Assembly (NCBI GenBank): GCA_036365145.1
Contig: JAEOAD010002279.1
Location: 1,608,001 to 1,672,000 of the forward strand
Direction: 5' to 3'
DNA from: Orientallactaga sibirica
Taxonomy: Eukaryota; Chordata; Mammalia; Rodentia; Dipodidae
Length of the DNA: 64,000 nucleotides
Positions 32,520 through 43,254 of this stretch are shown here, in pieces. The notes beneath the pieces were generated by a model. That model did not search any database. It saw nothing but the letters and a program-made list of their open reading frames with translations, and was not told the DNA's origin. Position 1 is the first letter of the stretch. Each line of letters begins with the position of its first letter. The position numbers and the translations under genes are program-made.

Positions 32520-32627
32520 CAGGGGCATATGGCTCAGTGGTAGAGCACTTGCACGACACACCAGAGGCCCTGAGTTCCATCGCCGGTTTTACAGCATGAA
32601 AATAAATAAATAAACAAATAAATAACA
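32520..32627 (+). mobile_element. Classic ID element
   Basis: atatggctcagtggtagagc (32,526) and aggccctgagttccatcgcc carry the A and B boxes of the BC1/ID family. The tail is (AAAT)n. Confidence 0.85.
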
Positions 32628-32718
32628 TATATGTATACATGCATCGACACATGGATGTTCATGCATGTATACAGTTGAGTCAAGTCTAGAGGAACACATA
32701 CTCAAGAGTCATCCTAGT

Positions 32719-32928
32719 GACTGGAGAGATGGCTTAGTGGTTAAGGCGCTTGCCTGCAAAGCCTAAGGACCCAGGTTTGATTCCCCAGTACCCATGTAAG
32801 CCAGAAGCACAAGGGGCCGCCTGCGTCTGGAGTTTGACTGCAGTGGCTGAGATCCTGGCACGCCCATTCTCTCTCTTTCTTTCTCATTCTCTCGCTCATA
32901 AAAATAAAAAAAAAAAAAAAAAAAAAAA
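32719..32928 (+). mobile_element. ID-headed SINE, S subtype
   Basis: Starts actggagagatggcttagtg. Poly(A) at 32,908-32,928 abuts the next SINE. Confidence 0.9.
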
Positions 32929-32935
32929 GAGTTGG

Positions 32936-33190
32936 GCTGGAGAGATGGCTTAGCGGCTAAGGCGCCTGCCTGCTAAGCCTAAGAACCTGGTTCCAATCTC
33001 CAGGTCCCACGTTTAGCCAGATGCAAAGTGACGCAAGGGCGCAATGCCGTACTTGACCACAAGGGGGCGCACACATCTGGATTTAGTTCACAGCAGCTGA
33101 GAGACTGCTGGTGTCCATCTCTATCTGTCTCCCTCTCTCTTTCTCTCTGTCTGTCTGTCTGTCTCTCTCCAAAATAAAAATAAATATAAG
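32936..33190 (+). mobile_element. ID-headed SINE, L subtype
   Basis: Starts gggctggagagatggcttag at 32,935 in tandem with the preceding SINE. The L-type middle includes gtgacgcaagggcgcaatgc. Confidence 0.92.
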
Positions 33191-33879
33191 AAAGAGGGAA
33201 GCACCGATCTCAACAGCAAAGACTTGAATGGAGCATACCGAGGAGCAGCCTTCTACGGGAAATAAGAATGGTGCCCCCCCTCTTTGAGTGGGCATTGGGG
33301 AATTTAAGGAGGTAGGCTTTAGGACAGCCTGAGCTGGGGACAGTGGGGACAAAGTTCGACAAACTTTAGGCTGTCTCTGTCAGCTGTTTACTTCTCTTTG
33401 GGAGTGAATGATGGGAAGACAGAGCTTCTTTTTTTGTTTACTGCTCATCCACAAAGAGGGGCTTAGGACTGTTTCCTAGGCCTGACAGCTCTGGGAGTCT
33501 GGCCATCTTTAAACTTGTAAGTTTTATGGTTCCAAAGAATTCTCCAGCAAGGTCAGTGATTCATAAATCCTTTGCCATGTGCTTTCCTGTAGAGGATGGG
33601 AGGGAACCTCGGGTGGTCCCCTCCATCTCTCTTCCATCCACTCTTATTTGACCCCAGAGCTTCCTGTATTTCCGTTGCTTCCAGCAACTCTCTCATCTCT
33701 GCTGCCCCACAGAAATGGGGTGACAACAGTGCATAACCGACAACCCCATGGGGAATACCAGCAACCCCATGGAGGAGGGCCCCCTGTGGAACGGGGACAG
33801 AGAGGAGGGGGAAAGGTGGTGCCAACAACATGTTGTATCCATACAAAATATTTCCTTAATGATAATAATAATAAAATAA
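33191..33879. other. Unique intronic sequence
   Basis: Nothing recognised. Frames of 89-106 codons on both strands lack recognisable motifs. Confidence 0.45.
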
Positions 33880-34085
33880 GGGCTGCAGAGATGGCTTAGC
33901 GGTTAAGGTGTTTGCCTGTGAAGCCAAAGGGCCCAGGTTCAATTCCCCATGACCCACATAAGCCAGATGCACAAGGGGCGCATGCGTCTGGAGTTCATTT
34001 GCAGTGGCTGGAAGCCCTGAAGTGCCCATTCTCTCTCTGTCAGTTTCTCTTCTCTCTCTCCATGAAAATAAATAAATAATTTTTT
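33880..34085 (+). mobile_element. ID-headed SINE, S subtype
   Basis: Starts gggctgcagagatggcttag and ends (AAAT)n-like. Confidence 0.9.
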
Positions 34086-34139
34086 TAATGATCATTAAAA
34101 AATGAAAAAATGAAAAAAAAAAAAACAAGAAATAGGGGT

Positions 34140-34272
34140 CACAGACAGACACATGGCCAGCTGTTGATAACGGGTCCTGGGGAGCAAACTCCAGCTGTCT
34201 CTCAGGCCTTATGGGGACCTCGTGCTTGCGTAAGAAGTTCTCTTAAGTGTTGCGCCATCTCCCCTGCCCTCC
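34140..34272 (-). mobile_element. B3-like rodent SINE fragment
   Basis: gggtcctggggagcaaactc (34,171) and gccatctcccctgccc (34,254) follow the order of the B2/B3 tRNA-related body. It is diverged. Confidence 0.5.
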
Positions 34273-34279
34273 TGTCGAC

Positions 34280-34441
34280 TTTTTTTTTTTTTTTTTTTGG
34301 TTTTTCAAGGTAGGGTCTCACTCTGGCCCAGGCTGACCTGGAATTCACTGTGTAGTCTCAGGGTGGCCTTGAACTCACAGCGATCCTCCTACCTCTGCCT
34401 CCCGAGTGCTGGGATTAAAGGCGTGCGCCACCACGCCCGGC
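34280..34441 (-). mobile_element. B1 SINE, young, with perfect TSD
   Basis: Perfect 15-bp TSD ctcctgtcgactttt before the T-run (about 34,269) and after the element (34,442). Close to the B1 consensus. Confidence 0.95.
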
Positions 34442-34956
34442 TCCTCCTGTCGACTTTTATCCGCATCTCCCAGCCTCGTCTTCATCCACACAGTACCACA
34501 ACACCAATCGGACCTCCCCCCCCCCCAGCTAGAAATGCCAGGTACAGAAAGTAAGTACAATCGCTGTGGATTTCAACCTGGCCTCTCTGTGTCTTCCGCA
34601 GCCTCGAGCTTCCCGTGCCCTTCCTCTAAGAACTCTTTTGATGCCCCGTACTTCTGGCTCTGTGATCTTGGTCCAGTTTTTTTTTTTTTTAATCACCTCA
34701 CGTCTTCAGTTTCCTCTTCTGTAAGCAAGGGTGAATAATGCATGCCACGCTAGGTGGTTGTGAGGACCAACGAAGGCAGTGACGAGGGGCTGAGATGTTG
34801 CTCGCAGCCTGTCCTGCGCTGTGCAGCATGGCACTGTAGAGAGGTTGGGTATTGCATACCCAGGCTAATCCCTTCCACTTAATGGCAACCTCATCGCTTC
34901 TCAGCCACCAGGGGCAAGACCTTGCAAGCCTGGTGATCAAAAGCGAACAGTATTTA
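34442..34956. other. Unique sequence with one MIR
   Basis: Contains C9 at 34,518-34,526 and the MIR at 34,648-34,785. No exon recognised. Confidence 0.45.
34648..34785 (+). mobile_element. MIR SINE fragment
   Basis: ctggctctgtgatcttggtc, cttcagtttcctcttctgta and ggtggttgtgaggaccaacg match the MIR order. A poly(T) run sits inside it. Confidence 0.75.
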
Positions 34957-35101
34957 GCTGGTGTGGTGGCGCACGCCTTTAATCCCAGCACTCGGGAGGC
35001 AGAGGTAGGAGGATCGCCGAGTTCGAGGCCACCCTGAGACTACATAGTGAATTCCAGAGTGAGACCCTACCTCGAAAAACAAAAAAAAAAAAAAAAAAAA
35101 A
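34957..35101 (+). mobile_element. B1 SINE with TSD and internal deletion
   Basis: TSD aaagcgaacagtatt lies at about 34,939 and 35,100. The 'ccaggtcagcctgggctag' segment is deleted (attccagagtgagaccctac). Confidence 0.93.
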
Positions 35102-35228
35102 AGCGAACAGTATTGTACAGCCTGGGGTCTCAGCGAGCATGTGTGTAAATAGAAAGGCTGGACATCTGCTGCTTTGTCGGGCCTTGCTTGGCCCAAATTA
35201 GAAGGATGTTCCATGTGCCCCATCTTTT

Positions 35229-35441
35229 TTTAAAAAAATATATTTTTTACTTATTTATTTATTAGAGAGAGAGAGGAGAGAGAGAGAATGGGCGCACATA
35301 CCAGGGCCTCCAGCCACTGCAAACGAACTCCAGATGCATGTGCCCCCTTGTGCATCTGGCTTACGTGGGCCCTGGAGAATTGAACCAGGATCCTTTGGCT
35401 TTGCAGGCAAGCGCCTTAACCGCTAAGCCATCTCTCCAGGC
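35229..35441 (-). mobile_element. ID-headed SINE, S subtype, with TSD
   Basis: TSD ccatgtgccccatcttt lies at 35,212 and 35,442. Confidence 0.93.
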
Positions 35442-35458
35442 CCCATGTGCCCCATCTT

Positions 35459-36072
35459 TCATGGAAGCACGTCAGGAGGATAGGGCATGGAACGGTCATA
35501 CCTGTTCTTGCCAAGAGAGCTCGCTTTCTTTTCTGCCTGTTCTTTCTTTCTTTTCTTCCAACATGAAGATGCGAATGGCCATTTCCCCATTTTTCCTGCC
35601 TTCTCGTCAGCTCGCTAACAGCAGCGGATGCTTTAAGCCACACCGACCCAAATCTAAGCTTGCTCTCCCAAATCTATAAGCTGTTACGTACACGCATGCG
35701 TTCAGATAGGGGTGGAGTTTGGAAAGTCGGAGTCCAGCAAGGTTTAAAGCAGTTTCCCTTACTGAATATAATTCCTTTCCCATGCAAATATTCGTTGAGT
35801 AGCCGCTGTGTGCCGTGGATGCACCAGGTGTTTGCGACACACAGCGAGGAAAGGATGAGAGAAATGGGCGACGTCCTGGCAGGTGCTTGAGCTGACCTGA
35901 CACCAGAATCTCTTCAGCTCTCTTCAGAGACACTTGAAGAGGTGTTAATAGGAAAGGTTGCTCTTGGGGTTTGCTGTTATAGGGGTTCAATAAGCATCAC
36001 AGTCTCCTGTTATGATCAATAGTTTATTACTGAAGCTCTACATTTCTATAATAGAGTTATAAAACTCAATTT
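35459..36072. other. Unique intronic sequence
   Basis: No repeat or exon recognised. A 127-codon - frame (35,607-35,990) has no recognisable family. Confidence 0.45.
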
Positions 36073-36349
36073 TTTAAACATTTTTATTTATTTTATTTAT
36101 TTTTGGAGAGAGACAGACAGAGAGGGAGAAGGAGACAGATAGAGATGGGCGTACCAGCAGCCTCTCAGCTGCTGCGAACGAAATCCAGATGCATGCGCCC
36201 CCTTGTGGTCAAGTGCGGAATTGCATCCTTGCATCACTTTGCATCTGGCTAAATGTGGGACCTGGAGATTGGAACTGCTGGAGATTGGAACCAGTGTTCT
36301 TAGACTTAGGAGGCAGGTGCCTTAACCACTAAGCCATCTCTCCAGCCCA
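36073..36349 (-). mobile_element. ID-headed SINE, L subtype with duplicated B-box segment
   Basis: ctggagattggaactgctgg then gagattggaaccag at about 36,261-36,293. The head is at 36,349. Confidence 0.9.
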
Positions 36350-36351
36350 GA

Positions 36352-36588
36352 TTTTTAAAAATTAATTAATTAATTTTTATTTATTTGAGAGAGAGTAGGA
36401 GGCAGAGAGAGAGAGAGAGGGAGAGTGAGGGAGAGAATGGGCAGGCCCGGGCCTCTGGCCACTACAAATGAACTCCAGACGCATGCACCCCCTTGTGCAT
36501 CTGGCTCACGTGGGTCCTGGGGAACCAAACCGGGATCCTTTGGCTTCGTAGGCATACACCTTAACTGCGAGGCCATCTCTCCAGCCCC
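36352..36588 (-). mobile_element. ID-headed SINE, S subtype
   Basis: Directly follows the SINE at 36,073 in the same orientation. Its AT-rich end (taattaattaa) touches the neighbour's head. Confidence 0.9.
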
Positions 36589-37654
36589 CAAAATTCAAGT
36601 TTTTAAAGACCTAGCAAGAATGAAGAATAAAACAGAAAATGTTTGGTCAGGGAAATGTAAGGAAGTCCCTCACAACCAAAAAGCTTATGTCCATTATACA
36701 GGACATCCAAAGGGCCTCGTAATCCAACGCTTCAGAATCTGGCTTGGCCTCAGAATCATAGGTCAAGCTCTAAGGGGAGATTACCAGGTCCTCAAGTGTG
36801 GGTCTCTGGATTCAAGGCTGGCAGCTCAGCACCTCGCCATACGGGAGGCTGCATGTGGCCCCAAATGCCGTGCATACCGAGCCTTCCTCAGAAGGACCGG
36901 CAACTGACATAGTCTTGAGAAAATGTGTATATGAACCATACAGTTGAATATTATTTTAGCTTCTTAATTAGTTTACCTTTTAGCACTAATGACAGCAACC
37001 GTGCTCAAAAAAAAAAAAAAAAAAAAAAAAAAAGAAACCACCTTTTAGGGGCCCCCTGTGTGCGTTTTTCCTCTGGTTCTTGTCAGCATTCCCTCCCACA
37101 CAGCCAGCACAGCAGACTGGATCATTTGTTCATTGCACAGCAACACCTGGATAATTACAAGATAGAGCTCTAAGTAACGTTATCTCCACGTATGGGCCTT
37201 AAAATCCGCCCCCTCCCCAATCTGTTCTGAAATTGGACAACCTGGCAGACCACAGGCCTCTCCCGCGGACATAGAGAGCGTGACATTGGACGGGCTTGGG
37301 GGAGAAAACAAACTCCTTTGAACTTTTCTTATCATCCAGATGGAGGGCCTGTGGTCCAGGTAGATGTGCACGAGGGGTGGGGGAGAGGGTAGCTCACTGT
37401 TAATAATTCATAAGGTGAGCTCCCCAGTGCCTTCAGGGAGGAACAAGCCTGTTCCTAATTGCACCCTTATTCCCAGAAATCAAAAGCATTCCCAAACAGC
37501 TGGGACAACTCGTTCCGATGCAATACAACTTTGCTGTGGTAGTTTGGGGCCTGTGGATGTTTTTATGTGAGCCAGATCATGGAGGTGGGGAGGGGAGGCG
37601 GTCGGAGGAAATGTGTACAGAACAATGCCCAGTGCCAGGCAGTGTGTTCGAGAC
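36589..37654. other. Unique intronic sequence
   Basis: A poly(A) lies at 37,007-37,033. No exon recognised. The end of a 160-codon frame (36,425-36,907) starts inside a SINE and is not a gene. Confidence 0.45.
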
Positions 37655-37761
37655 CTGACTTCCATCCCGTGATCCTTCTCAGCATTCCAGACAGTGGTGC
37701 AGTCTACCCCACTACCCCACTTGCAGATGGAGAGCCCAGTGCTCAGAGAGGTAAATTAAAG

Positions 37762-37900
37762 CCGGGCGTGGTGGCACACGCCTTTAATCCCAGCATCTGG
37801 GAGGCAGAGGTAGGAGGATCACTGTGAGTTCGAGGCCACCCTGAGACGACCTAGTGAATTCCAGGTCAGCCTGGACTAGAGTGAGACCCTACCTTCAAAA
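37762..37900 (+). mobile_element. B1 SINE
   Basis: Starts gccgggcgtggtggcacacg. Its A-tail runs into the purine array. Confidence 0.93.
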
Positions 37901-37995
37901 AAAAAAAAAAAAAAAAAAAAAGAAAGCAAGAAAGCAAGAAAGCAAGAAAGAAAGAAAGAAAGCAAGAAAGCAAGAAAGCAAGAAAGCAAGAAAGC

Positions 37996-38027
<32 letters not shown>

Positions 38028-38102
38028 AAAAGGAAGGAAGGAAGGAAGGAAGGAAAATTAAAGAAAGCAAGAAAGCAAAAAAGCAAGAAAGAAAGAAAGA
38101 AA

Positions 38103-38140
<38 letters not shown>

Positions 38141-38188
38141 AAAGAAAAGAAAGAAAGGAAGGAAGGAAGGAAGGAGGGAAGGAAGGAA
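37901..38188. repeat. (GAAA)n/(GCAA GAAA)n/(GGAA)n array
   Basis: About 290 bp. Two related sub-blocks, each ending in (GGAA)n then aattaa, suggest an internal duplication of the array. Confidence 0.95.
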
Positions 38189-38264
38189 AATTAATATCCC
38201 CAAACACACACAGAGCAATACGGTACGTAGGTTTTAAACCCAATGCCCTCTTACTCTAAGGGGT

Positions 38265-38589
38265 GACTCTCAGTGACCTTGTCTTGTGAGATGCTTGAGT
38301 TAGGGACCTGGAAACAATGCGAGATAAGAACTCCAATCTAAGTTCTTACCCACGTTTAACAAAGAAGTGAAAATAATGTAGGCACAAAGGCTAACCATGG
38401 AAAGATTTATTTGAAGGGAGACTGTAAGAAGAAAAAGGAAACTTTCCCAAGCTGAGTAGCTGGGTGGAGGGGTGTCCTGAACAGGTTGCCTCCTATCAGC
38501 CTGCTTTGGGCTTCTTGAAAACCTTGGGACTGTAAATTAAGAGGCATTTAGATGTGATGTTGTTTCCAGACATAGCAGAGAGCTTTTTT
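38265..38589. other. Unique intronic sequence
   Basis: Nothing recognised. Confidence 0.4.
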
Positions 38590-38826
38590 TTATTTTTGAT
38601 TTCTTTCTGATTCATTTTTATTTATTCATTAGAGATAGAGAGAGGTAGAGAGAAAGAGAGAGAGGGAGATAGAGAACAGGCACACCAGGGCCTCTAGCTG
38701 CTGCAAACGAACTCCAGACATGCACGCCATGTTGTGCATCTGGCTAACGTGGGACCTGGATAATCTAACCTGGGTCCTTAGGTTTCGCAGGCAAGCGCCT
38801 TAACCGCTAAGCCATCCCTCCAACCC
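38590..38826 (-). mobile_element. ID-headed SINE, S subtype
   Basis: The head is at 38,826 on the - strand. Flanking atagcagag[a/c] at 38,572 and 38,828 is a likely TSD. Confidence 0.9.
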
Positions 38827-38839
38827 CATAGCAGAGATC

Positions 38840-39185
38840 TTGATTGGTTGGTGGACCCTCAGGAAAGAACTCAGGTTTAGAAGGGGTCCACTCACCTGGG
38901 AGGGGGTGCAAATACAAGTTTGGGGGAAACCTGTGGCAGTTCACAGACCAGAAAGAGGCTCCAGATGAGTGACTGTCTCCCAGTGCGGCATCCGTGTGGC
39001 CTTGGGCCTCTTGTCCCTCCCTGGTTGTGTACTTAAGAAAAGGCTTCCTTGCTCCCACTCTCTGTCACTAGTGGGGACAGACAGCGTGGCCCTCTACTCC
39101 TATCGTGTGTGCCTTCCTTTCTGGATGTGTTACGGGATGTGTCCTTACCTCCAAGGTCAATGTGAGATATGTACATAAGACGTAT
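38840..39185. other. Unique intronic sequence
   Basis: Nothing recognised. Confidence 0.4.
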
Positions 39186-39199
39186 CAAAATAGAACCCG

Positions 39200-39422
39200 C
39201 GGGCTGGAGAAATGGCTTAGTGGTTAAGGTGTTTGCCTGCAAAGCCAAAGGATCCCGGTTCGATTCTCAGGACCCACATAAGCCAGATGCACAAGGGGCA
39301 CATGCATCTGGAGTTCGTTTGCAGTGGCTGGAGGCCGTGGCGTGCCCATTCTCTCTCTGTCTGCCTCTCTTCTATCTCTCTCTCTCTTTCTGCATGTAAA
39401 TAAATAAACAAAATTAAAAAAA
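39200..39422 (+). mobile_element. ID-headed SINE, S subtype, with TSD
   Basis: TSD aaaatagaacccg lies at 39,187 and 39,421. Confidence 0.93.
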
Positions 39423-39609
39423 AATAGAACCCGTGCTTGCTTATTTCCAGACATCATTTCATGCTTCCTCCTTTCTGGCTCCTTTTGGCAGGGTTGTTGG
39501 TGTCCCCTCCCTATTCCAGGATTCTGAACCCCAGTGCTACAGTATTGGGAGGTCACGTGTCCAGCTGAGGTCAGTGAGTGAGATCCTTGTCATAGAATTA
39601 GTGTCCTTT

Positions 39610-39667
39610 GGGCTGGAGAGATGACTCAGTGGGTCAGGCGTTTGCCTGCAAAGCCAAAGGACCCCGA
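39610..39667 (+). mobile_element. ID-headed SINE head fragment
   Basis: gggctggagagatgactcag through gccaaaggacccc, then abruptly replaced by non-SINE sequence. It marks a breakpoint next to the local duplication. Confidence 0.75.
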
Positions 39668-39694
39668 GAAGCACAGCTGTTAGGCAGATTGGTG

Positions 39695-39975
39695 CAAAGG
39701 AGAGGCTTGATCTTGTCCAAACCACTTTGGACAATGAAGAGAGGTGTGGTCTTAAATAGATGGATGAATAAGCAGCGACCCAACTTGGGGATACTTCTCA
39801 GGACGTGTCAAGGAAGTTAACCGTCACAGTCAGGTTCGCGTTGCTGGCAGAAAACACCTGATCAAGAGCAGCTTGTAAGAGGGAAAAAAAGCTTTCTTTT
39901 GGTTTACAGACTCGAAGGGAAGCTCCATGATGGCAGGGGAAAACGATGGCATGAGCAGAGGGTGGACATATTAGC
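39695..39975 (+). repeat. Local duplication, copy A
   Basis: ggatgaataagcagcgaccc, cttctcaggacgtgtcaagg and gggaagctccatgatggca occur in the same order and spacing at 40,941-41,220. Confidence 0.9.
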
Positions 39976-40315
39976 AGGACAACCTTCTGGTGCCTCAGTC
40001 GGGCCTGCTGGCAGCACGGGACACTGTGTTGAGATTTCAGGTTGTGCATGAGATGAGGACAGTCCTCTGGGCCCAAAGATCTGTAGGTGCAAAGTTAAAG
40101 GGCTTAATGGGTCATTTTTCCACCACGGTGAAGAAGCTCCTGAGCTGTCAGCTGCTGAGGAGGAAAGACTGATTCTGGCTCATTGTTTCAAAGGTTCTCT
40201 AGTTGCACCAGCCCGTTGCTTCTGGGCCCGTGATGGATGGGGCAGTATGTCACTGCAGAAGTGCATGGTGGAGGAGACCACTTCATAGTAGCCAGGAAGC
40301 AAAAAGAGAGTGTGC
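39976..40315. other. Sequence between duplication copies
   Basis: tgcctcagtcgggcctgctg and ttgcaccagcccgttgcttc; partly the diverged continuation of the interspersed repeat in copy A. No gene recognised. Confidence 0.4.
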
Positions 40316-40501
40316 CGGGGCTGGAGAGATGGCTTAGCAGTTAAGGCATTTTCCTGCGAAGCCAAAGGACCCAGGTTCGATTCCCCAGTACTCACGTAAG
40401 CCAGATGCACAAGGGGCACATGCATCTGGAGTTCGTTTGCAGTGGCTGGAGGCCTCTGTCTCTCTTCTATCTGTCTCTTTCTCTCTCTCTCTGCTTGCAA
40501 A

Positions 40502-40544
<43 letters not shown>

Positions 40545-40547
40545 AGA
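40316..40547 (+). mobile_element. ID-headed SINE, S subtype with (AAAT)n tail
   Basis: The 'ccctggcgtgcccattctct' segment is deleted. (AAAT)n at 40,499-40,543 has about eleven units. Confidence 0.92.
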
Positions 40548-40722
40548 GCCAGGTGTGGTGGCGCACACCTTTAATCCCAGCACTCGGGAGGCAGAGGTAG
40601 GAGGATCTCCGTGAGTTCGAGGCCACCCTGAGACTACATAGTGAGTTCCAGGTCAGCCTGAGCTAGAGTGAGACCCTACCTCGAAAAACAAACAAACAAA
40701 CAAACAAACAAAAAATAACGAA
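40548..40722 (+). mobile_element. B1 SINE
   Basis: Directly follows the (AAAT)n of the SINE. (AAAC)n tail. agagtgt / aaagtgt at the outer ends suggests insertion into the SINE tail. Confidence 0.93.
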
Positions 40723-40940
40723 AAAAAGAAAGTGTCCCAGTATGTCCTTGAAGGACATATCTCTAATGACCTATTTTCTTTTCACCGGAACCTGTCTCTT
40801 AAAGGTCCCATCACCTTTCAAAAACACCATCAACTGGGCACCAGGTCTTCAACACATGCGCCAGTAGGGGCCAGGGCAGACCATTGTAGTGTGGGTCTTA
40901 AATACCTCCGAAAAAGGCCGTGTGTTGAACATATGTTTAA

Positions 40941-41220
40941 GGCTTGATCTCGTTCAAGCCACTTTGGCAAGATTGTGGACAATAAAGAGAAGTGTGGTCT
41001 TAAACAGATGGATGAATAAGCAGCGACCCAATTTGGGGATACTTCTCAGGACGTGTCAAGGAAGTTAACTGTTGCAGTCGGGTTTACATTGCTGGCAGAA
41101 AACATCTGACCAAGAGCAGCTTGGGTGGGGAAAAAGCTTTTGTTTGGTTTACAGACTTGAAGGGAAGCTCCATGATGGCAAGGTAAGATGATGGCATGAG
41201 CAGAGGGTGGACATCACCCC
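40941..41220 (+). repeat. Local duplication, copy B
   Basis: Second copy of 39,695-39,975, diverged by scattered substitutions. It contains 'caagattgtggac' where copy A is shorter. Confidence 0.9.
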
Positions 41221-41425
41221 CTGGCCAACATCAGGTGGACAACAGCAACAGGAGAGTGTGCCAAACACTGGCAAGGGGACACTGGCTATAATACCCATAA
41301 GCCTGCCCTCAACAATACACTTCCTCCAGGAGGCTTTAAGTCCCAAATTGCCATTGCTTAGAGACATGGCATTCATAATTCCTAAGTTTATGGGGGACAC
41401 CTGAATCAAACCACCACATTAACTT
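41060..41425 (+). mobile_element. Interspersed repeat of uncertain class
   Basis: ggtttacattgctggcagaa ... gacacctgaatcaaaccacc. A reverse copy of the same family lies at 46,157-46,345. It resembles a common rodent repeat whose class I cannot assign. Confidence 0.5.
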
Positions 41426-41529
41426 TAGTTTGTGAATAGTTGGAAGGGAGAAGGGGAGTTCCTTGGAAAAAACAGAACATCATAACAGGTTTAATCTGAG
41501 TGTGAGATGTGTGTCAATAAGACAAACCA

Positions 41530-41653
41530 ACAGCAGTTAAGGCATTTGCCTGTAAAGCCAGAGGACCCAGGTTCGATTCCCCAGGACCCACATAAGCCAG
41601 ATGCACAAGGTGGCACATGCATCTGGAGTGTGTTTGCATTCTCACTCTCTCCC

Positions 41654-41707
<54 letters not shown>

Positions 41708-41757
41708 ATCTATCTATCTGCCTCGTTCTCTTCCCTCTCTCTCAAATAAAAATAAAA
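41530..41757 (+). mobile_element. ID-headed SINE, 5'-truncated
   Basis: Begins gcagttaaggcatttgcctg and lacks the tRNA-like head start. The CT tail has expanded to (CTAT)n at 41,654-41,708. Confidence 0.88.
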
Positions 41758-41764
41758 CACATAG

Positions 41765-41945
41765 GACCTTCATAACAGGAGGAAAAGATGATGACATCAA
41801 AATAAAAGAGAGACTAATTGAAGGGAGAGGGGATGTGTTGCAGGGTGGATTTGTGAGGGGGAAAGTGGGGGGTGGGGAGGGAATTATGGTTTATTGTCTA
41901 TAATTATGGAAGCTGTCAATAAAATGGTTTTCTAAAGAAATGAAA
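41765..41945 (+). mobile_element. LINE-1 3' end
   Basis: gaaaagatgatgacatcaaa ... ggaagctgtcaataaaatgg is the sense version of the 3' ends seen in reverse at 3,101, 9,012 and 42,653. Confidence 0.85.
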
Positions 41946-42084
41946 TAAATTAAAAATATGAAAGATTTAACAAGTCAAGTAAGTGGGCAGATAGACATGG
42001 TAAGGGCAGACGTGAGTACCTGGTTAGCATGTGAAGTGTCGGAAGTGAGGTGTAGGAAGGGCTTGGAGCTGGGCAGAGTGTGAT

Positions 42085-42142
42085 TCCTGGGGAATCGAAC
42101 CTGGGTCCTCTGGCTTCACAGGTAAATGCCTTAACTGCAACA
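42085..42142 (-). mobile_element. ID-headed SINE fragment
   Basis: ttcctggggaatcgaacctg to gtaaatgccttaactgc. Both ends are lost. Confidence 0.7.
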
Positions 42143-42149
42143 AGGTAAC

Positions 42150-42640
42150 CACTATACGAAGTCATTCAGTGTCTTTCAAAAGAACATTAAAAAAAATAAT
42201 TCCCAAACTTTCAAGAGTGGAGACTTGAAGCCTGCGAAAGTCATCCATGAGGCACATTATTAGTAAGATGGGATTGTTTTTCCCTTCATAGCTAATAAAA
42301 TGCTTCAAAGTTGAGTATCATTTTGAAAACCCCAATCAAAACATGGAAAATCAGTATTCTAAAAAAAAAAAAAAAAAAAAAAAAACCCACAGTTTGGAAT
42401 GACTGCTGTGTACGTGGCTTTGAAGTTTCTCTTTGTTCCCTTCCCTGCTGTCCTGTGACCACCTCTGAGGATTACATTCACCTGAAGCTCCTGGCTCACT
42501 GGGGCAGAACCTCCATAGGTGGGATTTAAGTCTTAACTGCTAACTGTCTTTGGAGGTTATCCTCGTAATATTCAGATTATACTGCTCCTGGAAAAGCCGC
42601 TGACTTTTCCCCTGGGACGCAGACTCCTTGAACACGGGGT
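42150..42640. other. Unique intronic sequence
   Basis: A poly(A) lies at 42,361-42,385. Nothing else recognised. Confidence 0.45.
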
Positions 42641-42652
42641 TGTTTATATGTT

Positions 42653-43246
42653 TTGTTTTTTTATTATTATTGACAACGTCCTTAAATGTAGACAATATCC
42701 CATGGTACTTTCCTCCCTCCCCCCACTTTCCCCTTTGAAACTTCACTCTCCATCATACTCCCTCCCCCTCTCCATCAGTCTCTCTTTTATTTTGATGTCA
42801 TCATCTTTTCCTCCTATTATGATGGTCTTGTGTAGGTAGTGTCAGGCACTGCGAGGTCATGGATATCCAGGCCATTTTGTGTCTGGAGGAGCACGTTGTA
42901 AGGAGTCCTACCCTTCCTTTGGCTCTTACATTCTTTCCGCCCCTCTTCCATAATGGACCCTGAGCCTTGGAAGGTGTGTTAGAGATGTTTCAACGCTGAA
43001 CTCTCCTCTGTCATTTCTTCTCAGCATCATGGTGCCTTCTGAGTCATGCCAAGGTCACCACCATCTAAAAAGAGAAGCTTCTCTACCAAAAGTGAGAGTA
43101 GCATTAATATATGAGTATAAATATTAAGAGAAGTGCATACTGGGCAGTTTGGTGAGCATAGTATATACATTTAGCCAGACACCAGCAGACATTATACCCC
43201 TAGGGCTCATGACTACCCCTGTCGTAGGTTTTCAGTATCAGGGATG
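42653..43246 (-). mobile_element. LINE-1 3' end, longest copy, with TSD
   Basis: TSD tgtttatatgttt lies at about 42,640 and 43,245. It extends the family beyond the other copies (tctgagtcatgccaaggtca, gcagtttggtgagcatagta) on the 5' side of the L1. Non-coding 3' region only. Confidence 0.92.
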
Positions 43247-43254
43247 TTTATATG

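Larger units (their letters stand above)
37655..38262 (-). mobile_element. MIR SINE split by B1 and purine array
   Basis: cttgcagatggagagcccag / tgctcagagaggtaaa (37,721-37,757) and, beyond the insert, ggttttaaacccaatgccct (38,231) are two halves of a reverse MIR. Confidence 0.6.

Noticed and set aside
32520..32627. tRNA gene (A and B boxes visible)
   Set aside because: It is an ID SINE. No cloverleaf acceptor stem, and an A-rich tail follows. The same applies to every SINE head in the window.
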